From Acidobacteriota bacterium (GTDB taxonomy: Bacteria > Actinomycetota > Acidimicrobiia > Acidimicrobiales > Microtrichaceae), in assembly GCA_003577145.1 (NCBI GenBank), contig QEUP01000009.1:107196-171195 (forward strand): 64,000 bases of DNA, read 5' to 3'. A program made the position numbers and the translations under genes. Below are positions 8,063-15,864 of this stretch, one piece after another. Positions within the stretch are counted from its first letter, which is position 1; each line of letters begins with the position of its first letter. Under the pieces are notes generated by a model that was given only the letters and a program-made list of their open reading frames with translations, was not told where the DNA came from and made no database searches.

Positions 8063-8186
8063 TGTCGTTCATCTCCCGTTGGTCGTGCAGCAACCGACAC
8101 CGGTGGCGAGGGTGGCTCTGGCAGCTCATTTGATACACCTTTGCCTCGTCACCGCGAAAGCTCACGGGTTTGGCAACCGCCGTCAT

Positions 8187-8897
8187 TCACGCGCCCATCC
8201 CGAGGCCCCCGTCGACGGCAATGACCGCTCCGGTCATGTATCCGGCATCATCCGACGCGACGAACTCGATCGTAGCTGCGATCTCGTCGACCTCGCCGAA
8301 GCGGCCCAGCGGTACCATTCCGGTCAGCTGAGCCTGCTGTTCATCGTCGACTGTGCTCATGAGGCTGCTCGGGAAGGGACCGGGGGCAACGACGTTGACG
8401 GTGATGCCACGGCTGGCGAACTCGCGGGCGATGGAGCGGGCCATGCCGATCAGGCCGGCCTTCGATGCGGCGTAGTTGGCCTGTCCCACCTGCCCGGTTC
8501 GTCCGGCGACTGAAGAGACGAAGATGATCCTGCCCCAGCGGGCGCGCATCATGTTCCTCACAGCCCGCTTGGCGGCGCGAAAAGCCCCCACGAGGTTGAC
8601 GTCGAGGATGTCTGTGAAGTCCGCCTCCGACATGCGCAGGAAGAGCGTGTCGCGGATCATCCCGGCGTTCGAGACGAGGATCTCCACCTTGCCCAGGGTG
8701 TCCTCGACCTCGGTGAAGGCGCTGTCGAGGGAGTCGGCATCGGTCACGTCGGCACGAACCCAGAGGATCTCGTTGTCGCCGTCGGGCCGTTGCGAGCGGT
8801 AGGTACCGGCTACCCGGTAACCGGCTTTGGCGAACCTCCGGGCCGTGACCAGCCCCAACCCGCTGTTGGCGCCGGTCACCAGAGCCACCCTGCTCAT
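8187..8897 (-). CDS. fabG: 3-oxoacyl-ACP reductase
   Basis: NADPH-dependent short-chain dehydrogenase of 236 residues that reduces 3-ketoacyl-ACP. Motifs: cofactor loop TGANSGLGLVTARRF, the SNAGMIRD segment (NAG), catalytic Ser in FVSSVAGRTGQ and the YAASK pair, and a C-terminal TGAVIAVDGGLGMGA. Start ATG at 8897 overlaps the fabH stop by 4 nt; the frame is open further upstream but that would overlap fabH heavily. Context in the fab operon favours FabG over the many other SDR roles. Confidence 0.93.
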   Translation of the reverse strand: MSRVALVTGANSGLGLVTARRFAKAGYRVAGTYRSQRPDGDNEILWVRADVTDADSLDSAFTEVEDTLGKVEILVSNAGMIRDTLFLRMSEADFTDILDVNLVGAFRAAKRAVRNMMRARWGRIIFVSSVAGRTGQVGQANYAASKAGLIGMARSIAREFASRGITVNVVAPGPFPSSLMSTVDDEQQAQLTGMVPLGRFGEVDEIAATIEFVASDDAGYMTGAVIAVDGGLGMGA

Positions 8898-9820
8898 GCG
8901 CTCCACCTGACGATCGCAGAGCCCCAGGACATGCCCGCCCCGAAGCCGGCCAACAGAACCGTGTCGCCGTCGTGGATCCGGCCTCGCTCCAGGGCATGGG
9001 CGATGGCCACCGGTATCGACCCTGCGGAGGTGTTTCCGGTGTGGGCGAGGGTGTTCACAGACTTCTCGCACGGAATTCCGAGGCGGGAGCAGACAGCTTC
9101 CACGATGCGGTAGTTGGCCTGGTGAGGCACGAAGACGTCGATGTCGCCGGCATCCATCTCGGCTGCCTTGAGCGCCCGCTGGATGGAGTCGACCACCGAG
9201 CGGACCGCGACCTTGAACACCTCGCGGCCCTCCATCTGGAGCTTGGAGCCTACGTCACAGTAGAGGATGTGACGGCTCGCCGAGTCGGTTCCCATGTCGT
9301 AGGTGACGAGTCCCCCGTCCCCGCCGGCCTCCAGCACGAGTGCTCCGGCACCGTCGCCGAAGAGGATGGCGGTACCACGGTCCTGCCAGTCGACGATTCG
9401 GCTCATCGCGTCGGACCCGACGACGAGGACCCGCTTCATGCCGGTGGCGAGGAAGCCGTAGGCCGTCACCAGGGCGTAGACGAAGCCCGAGCAGGCGGCG
9501 TTGATGTCGAACGCCCCGCAGTTCGCACCCAGAGCGTCGTGGACGCGAGAAGCCGCTGCCGGGAGATGCTGATCGGTGGTGGAGGTAGCCACCAGTATGA
9601 GGTCCAGCGTGGAAGCCTCACATCCTGCCACCGCCATGGCCTCGCAGGCTGCGGTGACGGCCATGGAGGGGGGGTGGCCACCGACCCTTCGCTCGCTGAT
9701 CCCGGTGCGCTCCCTGATCCACGCATCCGTCGTGTCGAGTGTGCGCTCGAGGTCATCGTTGGTCACGACCTCATCAGGGAGGTGGCTCGCCCACCCGATT
9801 GCCCTGGCCGGCTGGATCAT
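8894..9820 (-). CDS. fabH: Beta-ketoacyl-ACP synthase III
   Basis: Starts fatty acid synthesis by condensing an acyl-CoA primer with malonyl-ACP. With the ATG at 9820 it has 308 residues. The catalytic triad is complete: Cys110 in INAACSGFVYAL, His233 in FVPHQANYRI and Asn263 in AHTGNTSAGS. The start at 9820 was chosen because it overlaps the fabD stop (ATGA) and has GAGGA 5 nt upstream; an ATG 15 nt earlier (9835) is possible. Primer preference (branched or acetyl) cannot be read from the sequence. Confidence 0.94.
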   Translation of the reverse strand: MIQPARAIGWASHLPDEVVTNDDLERTLDTTDAWIRERTGISERRVGGHPPSMAVTAACEAMAVAGCEASTLDLILVATSTTDQHLPAAASRVHDALGANCGAFDINAACSGFVYALVTAYGFLATGMKRVLVVGSDAMSRIVDWQDRGTAILFGDGAGALVLEAGGDGGLVTYDMGTDSASRHILYCDVGSKLQMEGREVFKVAVRSVVDSIQRALKAAEMDAGDIDVFVPHQANYRIVEAVCSRLGIPCEKSVNTLAHTGNTSAGSIPVAIAHALERGRIHDGDTVLLAGFGAGMSWGSAIVRWSA

Positions 9821-10992
9821 GCGGTCCTCAGCCACGCCACCGGCTGGGTCGCAGTGACCCGTTCCCCGTCGACGACGAGGAGGTCGAGAAGCTCTCCCGC
9901 GAACGGTGACCTCACCTCGGCTTCACCGACGATGCCGAGCGAATCGCCGACCTGGAGGAGCTTGCCCTGGGCGGGAGCGTCGAGCGCGCGGTACACGCCC
10001 GCAGCGGGGCTCACCACCATTCGCTCGGTGGTGAAGAGATGCTCACCCTGGGTGTGCGGCAACTCGATGCCCGGCATGTCGGCCAGAGACTCGATGAGGC
10101 CGTCGAGGTCGTCGGGTGTGCGGACCGAGAGAGCCTTGGCCCCCGGGACCGTGCGCTTCACCGTGGCGGTGAGGACCTTGCCAGGGCCGACCTCGACGAA
10201 GGAATTGACACCCTCATCGGCCATGCGGCTCAGTCCGTGTCGCCAGAGCACTGGATGCGAGACGTGCTGGGGCAGGATCTCGAGGAACTCGTCTGCTGTG
10301 ATGTGGATGTCACCGTCGAAGTTGGAGACGACGGGGATCTCCGGATCGCGTAGGTCGAGCTTGTGGAGGGTGGCCTCGATCTCGGGGCCGGCCTGGGACA
10401 GGTACGGGCAGTGGCCTGCGCCGCTCACGGCGACCTCGAGGACCTTGGACGCTCCGGCCTGCTTGGCTGCGGCGGCGGCCGTCGCGAGACCTGACGGAGA
10501 CCCGGCTATGACGACCTGGCCCGGCGAGTTGAAGTTGGCGGCCCACACGTCGTCGTCGACGCAAGCGCAGATGTCGGCGACGGCATCGTCCTCGAGTCCC
10601 AGTACGGCCCGCATTCCGCCCTGGTTGATCTCGGCCGCCTTCTGGATCTGGGTACCCCGCTCGTTCACCGCCGTGATCCCGTCAGAGAACGACAGTGCTC
10701 CGCTGGCGATGAGTGCGGTGTACTCGCCCAGGCTGTGCCCGGCGACGAAGCGAGGCTCGACGCCGACCCGCAAGATGGCGTCCAGAGCGACCAGGCACAG
10801 CGTGACCGTCGCGATCTGGGTGTTGGACGTCTCCCGCAGGTCCTCAGCCGGGGCGTCGAGCAGTAGTGCGGCGACATCACGACCGGCGATCTCGGACGCC
10901 TCGTCCACCAACTCCCACGAAGGGTGGTCGACCCATGCCCTGCCCATGCCCGCGTGTTGGGATCCCTGGCCTGGGAATAGAAACGCGATCAT
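9817..10992 (-). CDS. fabD: Malonyl-CoA:ACP transacylase fused to a C-terminal biotinyl/lipoyl-like domain
   Basis: Residues 1-300 are FabD: AFLFPGQGSQ, the nucleophile Ser87 in GHSLGEYTAL, Arg112 in NERGTQIQ, His194 in SGAGHCPYL, and the NSFVEVGPGKVL motif. FabD is normally about 310 residues; this one has 391. Residues about 325-391 (MVVSPAAGVYRAL ... QVGDSLGIVGEAEVRSPFAG ... VDGERVTATQPVAWL) have the paired half-repeat pattern of biotin carboxyl carrier and lipoyl domains. In the turn where these carry the modified lysine (MKM/DKA) there is no lysine, so it cannot be biotinylated there. First main gene of the fab operon; its start overlaps a short upstream ORF. Confidence 0.92.
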   Translation of the reverse strand: MIAFLFPGQGSQHAGMGRAWVDHPSWELVDEASEIAGRDVAALLLDAPAEDLRETSNTQIATVTLCLVALDAILRVGVEPRFVAGHSLGEYTALIASGALSFSDGITAVNERGTQIQKAAEINQGGMRAVLGLEDDAVADICACVDDDVWAANFNSPGQVVIAGSPSGLATAAAAAKQAGASKVLEVAVSGAGHCPYLSQAGPEIEATLHKLDLRDPEIPVVSNFDGDIHITADEFLEILPQHVSHPVLWRHGLSRMADEGVNSFVEVGPGKVLTATVKRTVPGAKALSVRTPDDLDGLIESLADMPGIELPHTQGEHLFTTERMVVSPAAGVYRALDAPAQGKLLQVGDSLGIVGEAEVRSPFAGELLDLLVVDGERVTATQPVAWLRTA

Positions 10993-11045
10993 GGATCAAC
11001 CCGCCTCGCCATGAGTAGTGCTGCCGCCGGAAGGGTCATCGACAT
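10989..11045 (-). CDS. 18-codon upstream ORF translationally coupled to fabD
   Basis: Reads MSMTLPAAALLMARRVDP and ends with a TGA that shares bases with the fabD ATG (ATGA). It has one of the best ribosome binding sites in the window, GAGGAGGG (11053-11060), 7 nt before its ATG. The fabD start has only a mediocre AGGCGG in front. The layout implies that ribosomes enter at the short ORF and reinitiate on fabD. It may be a leader peptide with a regulatory role or simply a coupling device. No known peptide family recognised. Confidence 0.55.
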   Translation of the reverse strand: MSMTLPAAALLMARRVDP

Positions 11046-11098
11046 TTTCTGACCCTCCTCCAGACAAGAAGGTTTCGCGGCCGTTGTCAATGGCTCGC

Positions 11099-11248
11099 TC
11101 AGAGCCGGGTGAGGCCGGTCTGGCCGCAGTCGAAGCGCTGCTCGTTGCGGACGAAGAGGGCGCTACGAACCGCCGCGACGACTGCCATGACGCCGATGGT
11201 GGTCACCAGCCAGTGGATTCGTGATCGGGATCGGCTCGAGTTGCGCAC
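11099..11248 (-). CDS. Possible small membrane protein of 49 residues, unknown
   Basis: GTG start, basic N-terminus (RNSSRSRSRIHW) then a hydrophobic stretch LVTTIGVMAVVAAV and a charged tail. There is no Shine-Dalgarno, but TAAGAT (11257-11262) lies 8 nt upstream of the GTG, matching the leaderless promoter pattern seen for other genes in this window. It sits between tRNA-Leu and the fab operon on the fab strand. Weakly supported. The rest of the 10993-11297 gap holds the fabD upstream ORF and nothing else recognised. Confidence 0.35.
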   Translation of the reverse strand: MRNSSRSRSRIHWLVTTIGVMAVVAAVRSALFVRNEQRFDCGQTGLTRL

Positions 11249-11297
11249 CAGGAGACATCTTATCTGGCAGTCGTTGAGTAGCCTGAGCAGTTGCCCC

Positions 11298-11384
11298 CGC
11301 CCGGGTGGCGGAATGGAAGACGCGGAGGACTCAAAATCCTCTGTCCGCAAGGACGTGTGGGTTCGACTCCCACCCCGGGCACCA
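11298..11384 (+). tRNA. tRNA-Leu, anticodon CAA
   Basis: Acceptor arms GCCCGGG (11298-11304) and CCCGGGC (11374-11380) pair; the D-arm region reads TGGCGGAATGGAAGACGC. The anticodon stem GAGGA/TCCTC encloses the loop CTCAAAA with CAA at its centre. The long variable arm GTCCGCAAGGAC is typical of class II tRNA-Leu, and the T-arm contains GGTTCGACTCC. The discriminator A and a genome-encoded CCA (11382-11384) follow. Confidence 0.93.
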
Positions 11385-11425
11385 CGACACCACTCCACCA
11401 CACCACGACGAGTGAGCGAGACCGG

Positions 11426-11947
11426 CTATTCGGCTTCGTGGGGGTCGACCTCCCGGGCGTGGTCGGCGACGAACTGCTCCAGCACCGCCTCGTCGAGGCG
11501 GCTGCAGACCTGTTTCACAGTCCAAGCCGTGGCGACCACGAGGTCGGGCAACTCCGGGTTCGGTGCGACCACCACATCGTCTGACGCAAGTTCCCGGAGG
11601 TCGGCTTCTTCGGCGAGGGTCAGGTCCCGGTACTGGAGCAGCACACTTCCCTGTTCCAGGATGGCGGTCTGTTGGAGACGAGGGAGTGGATCCTGTTGCA
11701 CCGGCGTCGGCGGGGGCCCTGGGACATGAGGCCCCGAGGTCGGCGGATCGGACAGGAACCGGGGCTCTTCCGCTGAGGTGGTGAGGTGGATGGCGCTGTT
11801 GGGGTCCAGTCGTTCCTGGGTCACGGGACCACAGCTCGCATCACCGTTGTCGCTCGAACAGCCGGCGCTCATGAGGGTCACGGCCACGAGGAGCCAGGTG
11901 GTCGAGCGCCACCTGCCCCACAGCCCCAACACCCGCCTGGAGCTCAC
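11426..11947 (-). CDS. DUF3105-like lipoprotein
   Basis: 173 residues with a secretion signal and lipobox (TWLLVAVTLMSAGC), so an exported lipid-anchored protein. The core shows SDPPTSGPHVPGPPP and, further on, AILEQGSVLLQYRD, which correspond to the NPPTSGPHY and LEHGxVxxxY signature segments of DUF3105 proteins of actinobacteria. The family's HxLEHG histidine is not kept (ILEQG here), so any metal or catalytic site may be altered. Function unknown. Start chosen at the GTG before the signal peptide; the ribosome binding site is weak. Confidence 0.7.
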   Translation of the reverse strand: MSSRRVLGLWGRWRSTTWLLVAVTLMSAGCSSDNGDASCGPVTQERLDPNSAIHLTTSAEEPRFLSDPPTSGPHVPGPPPTPVQQDPLPRLQQTAILEQGSVLLQYRDLTLAEEADLRELASDDVVVAPNPELPDLVVATAWTVKQVCSRLDEAVLEQFVADHAREVDPHEAE

Positions 11948-12021
11948 GATGAGAGTTCTCGGCACCCGACCAGTCTCGTATCTCCGTTCGCAACGGGCGA
12001 TTCTGTCCGAAGCTGCGGGAA

Positions 12022-12027
12022 TAGACT
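12022..12027 (+). promoter_or_regulatory. -10 box (TAGACT) for a leaderless transcript
   Basis: TAGACT ends exactly 7 nt before the ATG at 12035, placing the expected transcription start at the start codon. The same TANNNT-plus-6-to-8 spacing occurs before uvrA, uvrC, uvrB, rapZ, secG and others here, and the gene has no Shine-Dalgarno. Confidence 0.5.
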
Positions 12028-12034
12028 GCTCCTC

Positions 12035-12337
12035 ATGGTGCAGTCGCTCGTCGAACGGCGTCTGAGTGAGATAGTGAGCCGGCTCAAGCAGTTGCGTGGC
12101 GACCTGGCAGTTGCAGACGAGCAACTGGCTCACTTCACCGAGGCCACCGACGAGGCCCGCCTGCGAGCGCTGGTCTCGGAGACGCCGTTGGCCGATCGCG
12201 AGCACCGGGACGCCAAGAAGCACTCCGACGCCATGGCGCGTCACCGGGAGGAGTTGGTCACAGCCATAGCCAAGCTCGAGGTCGATCAGGATGAGCTCCT
12301 CGACCGCCTGCTGGAGGAGCGGGCCCGTAGGGGCTGA
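12035..12337 (+). CDS. Small charged helical (coiled-coil) protein, unknown function
   Basis: 100 residues, almost entirely charged and helix-forming, with heptad-like leucines (VERRLSEIVSRLKQLRGDL, IAKLEVDQDELLDRLLEE). No cysteine, signal or membrane segment. It has no ribosome binding site but a TAGACT -10 box 7 nt upstream. It directly precedes the ANTAR regulator gene (25 nt), so the two are probably one transcript. I do not recognise the family. Confidence 0.75.
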   Translation: MVQSLVERRLSEIVSRLKQLRGDLAVADEQLAHFTEATDEARLRALVSETPLADREHRDAKKHSDAMARHREELVTAIAKLEVDQDELLDRLLEERARRG

Positions 12338-12362
12338 GCTATCGGGCTGTGGAGGGTGAGGC

Positions 12363-12938
12363 TTGAGGACGCGGGTCGTGATCGCCGAAGACGAGGCCAT
12401 CATTCGTCTCGACCTGAAGGAGACTCTCGAGGAGGAGGGTTACGAGGTCGTCGGTGAGACCTCGCGTGGTGACGAAGCCGTGCGTCTGGCCGAGGATCTC
12501 GAGCCCGACCTGGTCATCCTCGACATAAAGATGCCGGGGATGGACGGTCTGGCGGCCGCCCGGGAGATCACTCGGCAGAGCCTGGCGGCCGTCCTGATCC
12601 TGACTGCCTTCAGCCAACGCCACCTCATCGAAGAGGCCCGCGACTCCGGCGTGCTGGCGTACCTGGTGAAGCCGTTCCAGAAGACCGATCTGGTGCCGTC
12701 GATCGAGGTCGCGCTGGGCCGTTTCCGGGAGCTCCGGACGTTGCAGGACCAGACCGAGGTGCTGGAGGAGCGGCTGGCCACCCGAAAGCTGATCGATCGC
12801 GCCAAGGGCATCCTGATGGACAGGTACGGCCTCGCCGAGCATGATGCCTTCAACTTCATCCAGAAGACCGCCATGCAACAGCGGCGGGCGATGAAGGTCG
12901 TCGCCGAAGAGGTGATCGAGGGTTTGCTGACGCCGTGA
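12363..12938 (+). CDS. pdtaR: Response regulator with C-terminal ANTAR RNA-binding domain (PdtaR-like)
   Basis: Residues 1-120 form a receiver domain: acidic pair in IAEDEAIIRLDLKE, phospho-acceptor Asp in LVILDIKMPGMDGL, Thr in LILTAF and Lys in YLVKPFQ. Residues about 130-191 are an ANTAR domain (LATRKLIDRAKGILMDRYGLAEHDAFNFIQKTAM), which binds tandem stem-loops in nascent RNA to prevent termination. The TTG start at 12363 has GGAGGG upstream. The partner kinase (PdtaS type) is not in the window. Position right before polA is as for Rv1626 in Mycobacterium, supporting the name; the target transcripts are unknown. Confidence 0.88.
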   Translation: MRTRVVIAEDEAIIRLDLKETLEEEGYEVVGETSRGDEAVRLAEDLEPDLVILDIKMPGMDGLAAAREITRQSLAAVLILTAFSQRHLIEEARDSGVLAYLVKPFQKTDLVPSIEVALGRFRELRTLQDQTEVLEERLATRKLIDRAKGILMDRYGLAEHDAFNFIQKTAMQQRRAMKVVAEEVIEGLLTP

Positions 12939-15607
12939 CGGTGATGCTGATAGACGGGAACTCCCTCACGTACCGGGCTTTCTTCGCGCTCCCGACCGAC
13001 ATGGCAACGGCCGGCGGGCAGGTGACCAACGCCGTCTTCGGATTCACGTCGATGCTGCTCAACCTCGTTCGCGATCACAAGCCCGACCGGATCGTGGTCG
13101 CGTTCGACCGCCCTGAGCGGACCTTCCGGCATGAGGCCGTTGAGACCTACAAGGCCAATCGTAAAGAGGCGCCCGACATCCTCCGCCAGCAGATGGGCCT
13201 GGTGCGCCAGGTGATCGAGACGTTGCGGATACCGACAGTGGATTCGCCCGGCTATGAAGCCGATGACGTGATCGCGACACTTGCCACGCAGGCGGCATCC
13301 GAGGGCCAAAGCGTCATGATCGTCACCGGCGACCGCGACACCTACCAGTTGGTCGAGGATCCGCTGGTGAAGGTGCTCTACAACAAGCGGGGTGTCTCGG
13401 ACTACGCGCTCTACGACGAGGCAGGAATCCGCGAGCGCACGGGTGTCGACCCGGACAAGTACGTCGAGTACGCCGCATTGCGCGGGGACCCTTCGGACAA
13501 CCTTCCGGGCGTCCCCGGCGTGGGTGAGAAGACCGCAGCCAAGTTGATCAACACCTACGGGAGCCTCGAGGAGGTTTTCGCCCACCTCGATGAGCAGACT
13601 CCCAAGCTACGGGCGAACCTGGCTGCTTCGGAGGAGCAGGTTCGCAACAACGCCGAGGTGATGGCACTGGTCCGAGATGTCGACCTGGCGGTGGACCCCG
13701 ACGACCTCGTGCAGGAGGCGTTCTCGCCTGAGGAGGTGCGCGAGCTCTTCCACTTCCTGGAGTTCAACTCCCTGCTGGAGCGCCTCGATGAGGCCTTCCC
13801 CGGCAGGGTCGGGGACGTGACCGGGGGCGTCGAAGTGCTCGCCGCCGAGTCGAGGGTCGTGGCCGGGCTCGACGACGCGCTGGCCGTCATCGCCGAGCTC
13901 GCTGAGGACAAGGACGAACCGCTCGCCTTCGAGGTCGCATGGGGGGCCGAGCCGGGAAAGCATCCGCTCGGTCTGGCGCTGGCGACCCATCCGGGTGCAG
14001 GCGAGACGGCTTTCCTGCCTGCTGATCTCTGGGAAGCCGAAGAGGTCGGTCGGGCTCTCGACGAGCTGTTCTCGGTCCGCTCCTTGACGGCTCACGACGC
14101 CAAGCCCGCCACCGTCGCCTTCCGTCAGGCCGGTATCGATGTCCGGAACCTGGCCCTCGACACCAAGCTGGCTGCCTACCTTCTCGACCCTGCTGACACC
14201 CGATACCGGCTCGAGGACCTGCTGCGGCGGTTCTCCCGGTACGAGTTGGCCTTCGAGGGCGAGGACGGAGGCGGGCAGCTGGCGCTTGCCGCAGACGCGG
14301 TGGACCACGGCCAGCTCGCGGCGGTCCATGCCCTCGCGGTGGCGCTGATCACAGGGCCTATTCGCGAGGCTCTCGACGCCACGGGCCTGCGGAAGCTGAA
14401 CGACGAGATCGAGGTCCCTCTCGTGAGGGTCCTGGCCAAGATGGAGTGCGTCGGTGTAGGAGTCGACGTGGCCGAGCTGAAGGCTCTGAACGACCGCATC
14501 GGCGCGGAATGCGAACGCTTGCGCCGCGAGATCGTCGCCGACGCCGGCGGGGAGTTCAACGTCAACTCGACCAAGCAGCTACGTGAGGTCCTCTTCGAGA
14601 AGCTGGCCCTCACCCCCCAGAAGAAGACCAAGACCGGCTACTCCACCGATGCAGCTTCTCTGGAGCGGCTCAGGGGCGAGCACCCCATCATCGAACACCT
14701 CCTCGACTACCGCGAGGTGGAGAAGCTTCGCAGCACCTACGCAGAAGGCCTCTTGGCCGAGGTTGGCCCTGATGGCCGCATCCATGCGACCTTCAACCAG
14801 ACCGTTGCCCGGACCGGTCGGTTGAGCTCGGATGCGCCCAACCTGCACAACATCCCCGTCCGTAGCGAGATCGGTCGCGAGTTCCGCAGGGCCTTCGTTC
14901 CCGCTGAGGGTTACGAGCTCATGGTGGCCGACTACAACCAGATCGAGCTGCGCTGCATCGCGCACCTTGCCGAGGACCCAGGGCTCATAGAGGCCTTCGA
15001 GAGCGGCGCGGACATACACCGCGAGACCGCTGCACGGGTCTTCGGGTTGAAGCCCGACGACGTCGGCATCGAGCATCGATCGAAGGCGAAGATGGTTTCA
15101 TACGGGCTGGCGTACGGAATGGAGGCCTACGGCCTCGGTCAGCGACTCAACATCCCGACCGAGGAAGCCCAGGAGATCCTCGACGCCTACTTCGAGGCCT
15201 TTCCCCGGGTAAAGGCCTACATGGAGGCCACCGTCGCCGAGGCGCGAGAGCGGGGCTACACCGAGACGTTGTTCGGTCGACGTCGACAGATCCCGGAGCT
15301 GAGCTCGGCGAACTATCGCATACGGCAGGCCGGTGAGAGGCAGGCCATGAACGCCGGGATCCAGGGACTTGCTGCTGACATCTTCAAGATCGCGCTCGTG
15401 GGAATCGACTCGGCCCTCGAGGAGGAGCAGATGGGTAGTCGCCTGATACTCCAGGTTCACGACGAGGTGATCCTCGAGGTGCCTCCCGAGGAGCACGAGG
15501 CGGCTTCGGCTCTGGTCGTCGACATGATGCGAGGCTCGTTCGACCTCAGAGTCCCGCTCGAGGTCGACGTTGCCTTCGGCGTCTCCTGGGCGGAGGCGAA
15601 GGGCTAG
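12935..15607 (+). CDS. polA: DNA polymerase I
   Basis: 890 residues in three parts. Residues 1-290: 5' nuclease with LIDGNSLTYRAFFA, VAFDRPERTFRHE, YEADDVIATLA and GDPSDNLPGVPGVGEKTA. Residues about 300-480: vestigial 3'-5' exonuclease; the catalytic FDTET is FEVAW (from residue 332) and the NLKYD motif is HDAKPA, so proofreading should be absent, as in Taq and mycobacterial Pol I. Residues 480-890: polymerase with motif A VADYNQIELR, motif B KMVSYGLAYG and motif C VHDEVILEVP. GTG start overlaps the pdtaR stop. Works in Okazaki fragment maturation and excision repair together with the uvr genes in this window. Confidence 0.97.
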   Translation: MTVMLIDGNSLTYRAFFALPTDMATAGGQVTNAVFGFTSMLLNLVRDHKPDRIVVAFDRPERTFRHEAVETYKANRKEAPDILRQQMGLVRQVIETLRIPTVDSPGYEADDVIATLATQAASEGQSVMIVTGDRDTYQLVEDPLVKVLYNKRGVSDYALYDEAGIRERTGVDPDKYVEYAALRGDPSDNLPGVPGVGEKTAAKLINTYGSLEEVFAHLDEQTPKLRANLAASEEQVRNNAEVMALVRDVDLAVDPDDLVQEAFSPEEVRELFHFLEFNSLLERLDEAFPGRVGDVTGGVEVLAAESRVVAGLDDALAVIAELAEDKDEPLAFEVAWGAEPGKHPLGLALATHPGAGETAFLPADLWEAEEVGRALDELFSVRSLTAHDAKPATVAFRQAGIDVRNLALDTKLAAYLLDPADTRYRLEDLLRRFSRYELAFEGEDGGGQLALAADAVDHGQLAAVHALAVALITGPIREALDATGLRKLNDEIEVPLVRVLAKMECVGVGVDVAELKALNDRIGAECERLRREIVADAGGEFNVNSTKQLREVLFEKLALTPQKKTKTGYSTDAASLERLRGEHPIIEHLLDYREVEKLRSTYAEGLLAEVGPDGRIHATFNQTVARTGRLSSDAPNLHNIPVRSEIGREFRRAFVPAEGYELMVADYNQIELRCIAHLAEDPGLIEAFESGADIHRETAARVFGLKPDDVGIEHRSKAKMVSYGLAYGMEAYGLGQRLNIPTEEAQEILDAYFEAFPRVKAYMEATVAEARERGYTETLFGRRRQIPELSSANYRIRQAGERQAMNAGIQGLAADIFKIALVGIDSALEEEQMGSRLILQVHDEVILEVPPEEHEAASALVVDMMRGSFDLRVPLEVDVAFGVSWAEAKG

Positions 15608-15792
15608 CACTCCCAGGCGGGCGGGAAGAACGTCCACTCCTTCTGCGGGTTGCTCCAACCACCGCAGTCGCTCACGGTCAACACCGCCGAGGCGCCGGAG
15701 ATGAGGGCGTAGGCGACGACGAGGGCGATGACGAGGAAGGCTACGGGCGAATGCCCTTTTCTCCTGCCCTGGCGGAACGTCTTCTTGCTCAT
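15604..15792 (-). CDS. Small single-span membrane protein, unknown
   Basis: 62 residues: a very basic N-terminus (MSKKTFRQGRRKGH), one hydrophobic span (VAFLVIALVVAYALISGASAV), then a short outer part with CGGW and a C-terminal cysteine. The two cysteines could form a disulfide outside the cell. GGGGAGGG lies 3-4 nt before the ATG, a strong ribosome binding site that makes the gene credible. It converges on polA with a 4-nt overlap of stop regions. Family not recognised. Confidence 0.7.
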   Translation of the reverse strand: MSKKTFRQGRRKGHSPVAFLVIALVVAYALISGASAVLTVSDCGGWSNPQKEWTFFPPAWEC

Positions 15793-15864
15793 GACCCTCC
15801 CCGAACGGGTCCGATCTCCCTATCGGCGCGCGGCGTGGCCAGGTGAAGCCACAATGATGCCCGC

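Noticed and set aside
8972..11014. 680-codon plus-strand ORF
   Set aside because: It is the antisense of fabH and fabD, whose motifs are unmistakable; long antisense frames are expected at this GC content.
11062..11090. TTGACA (minus strand) with a TTGTCT -10 upstream of fabD
   Set aside because: The -10 is poor and would put the transcription start inside the upstream ORF's ribosome binding site.
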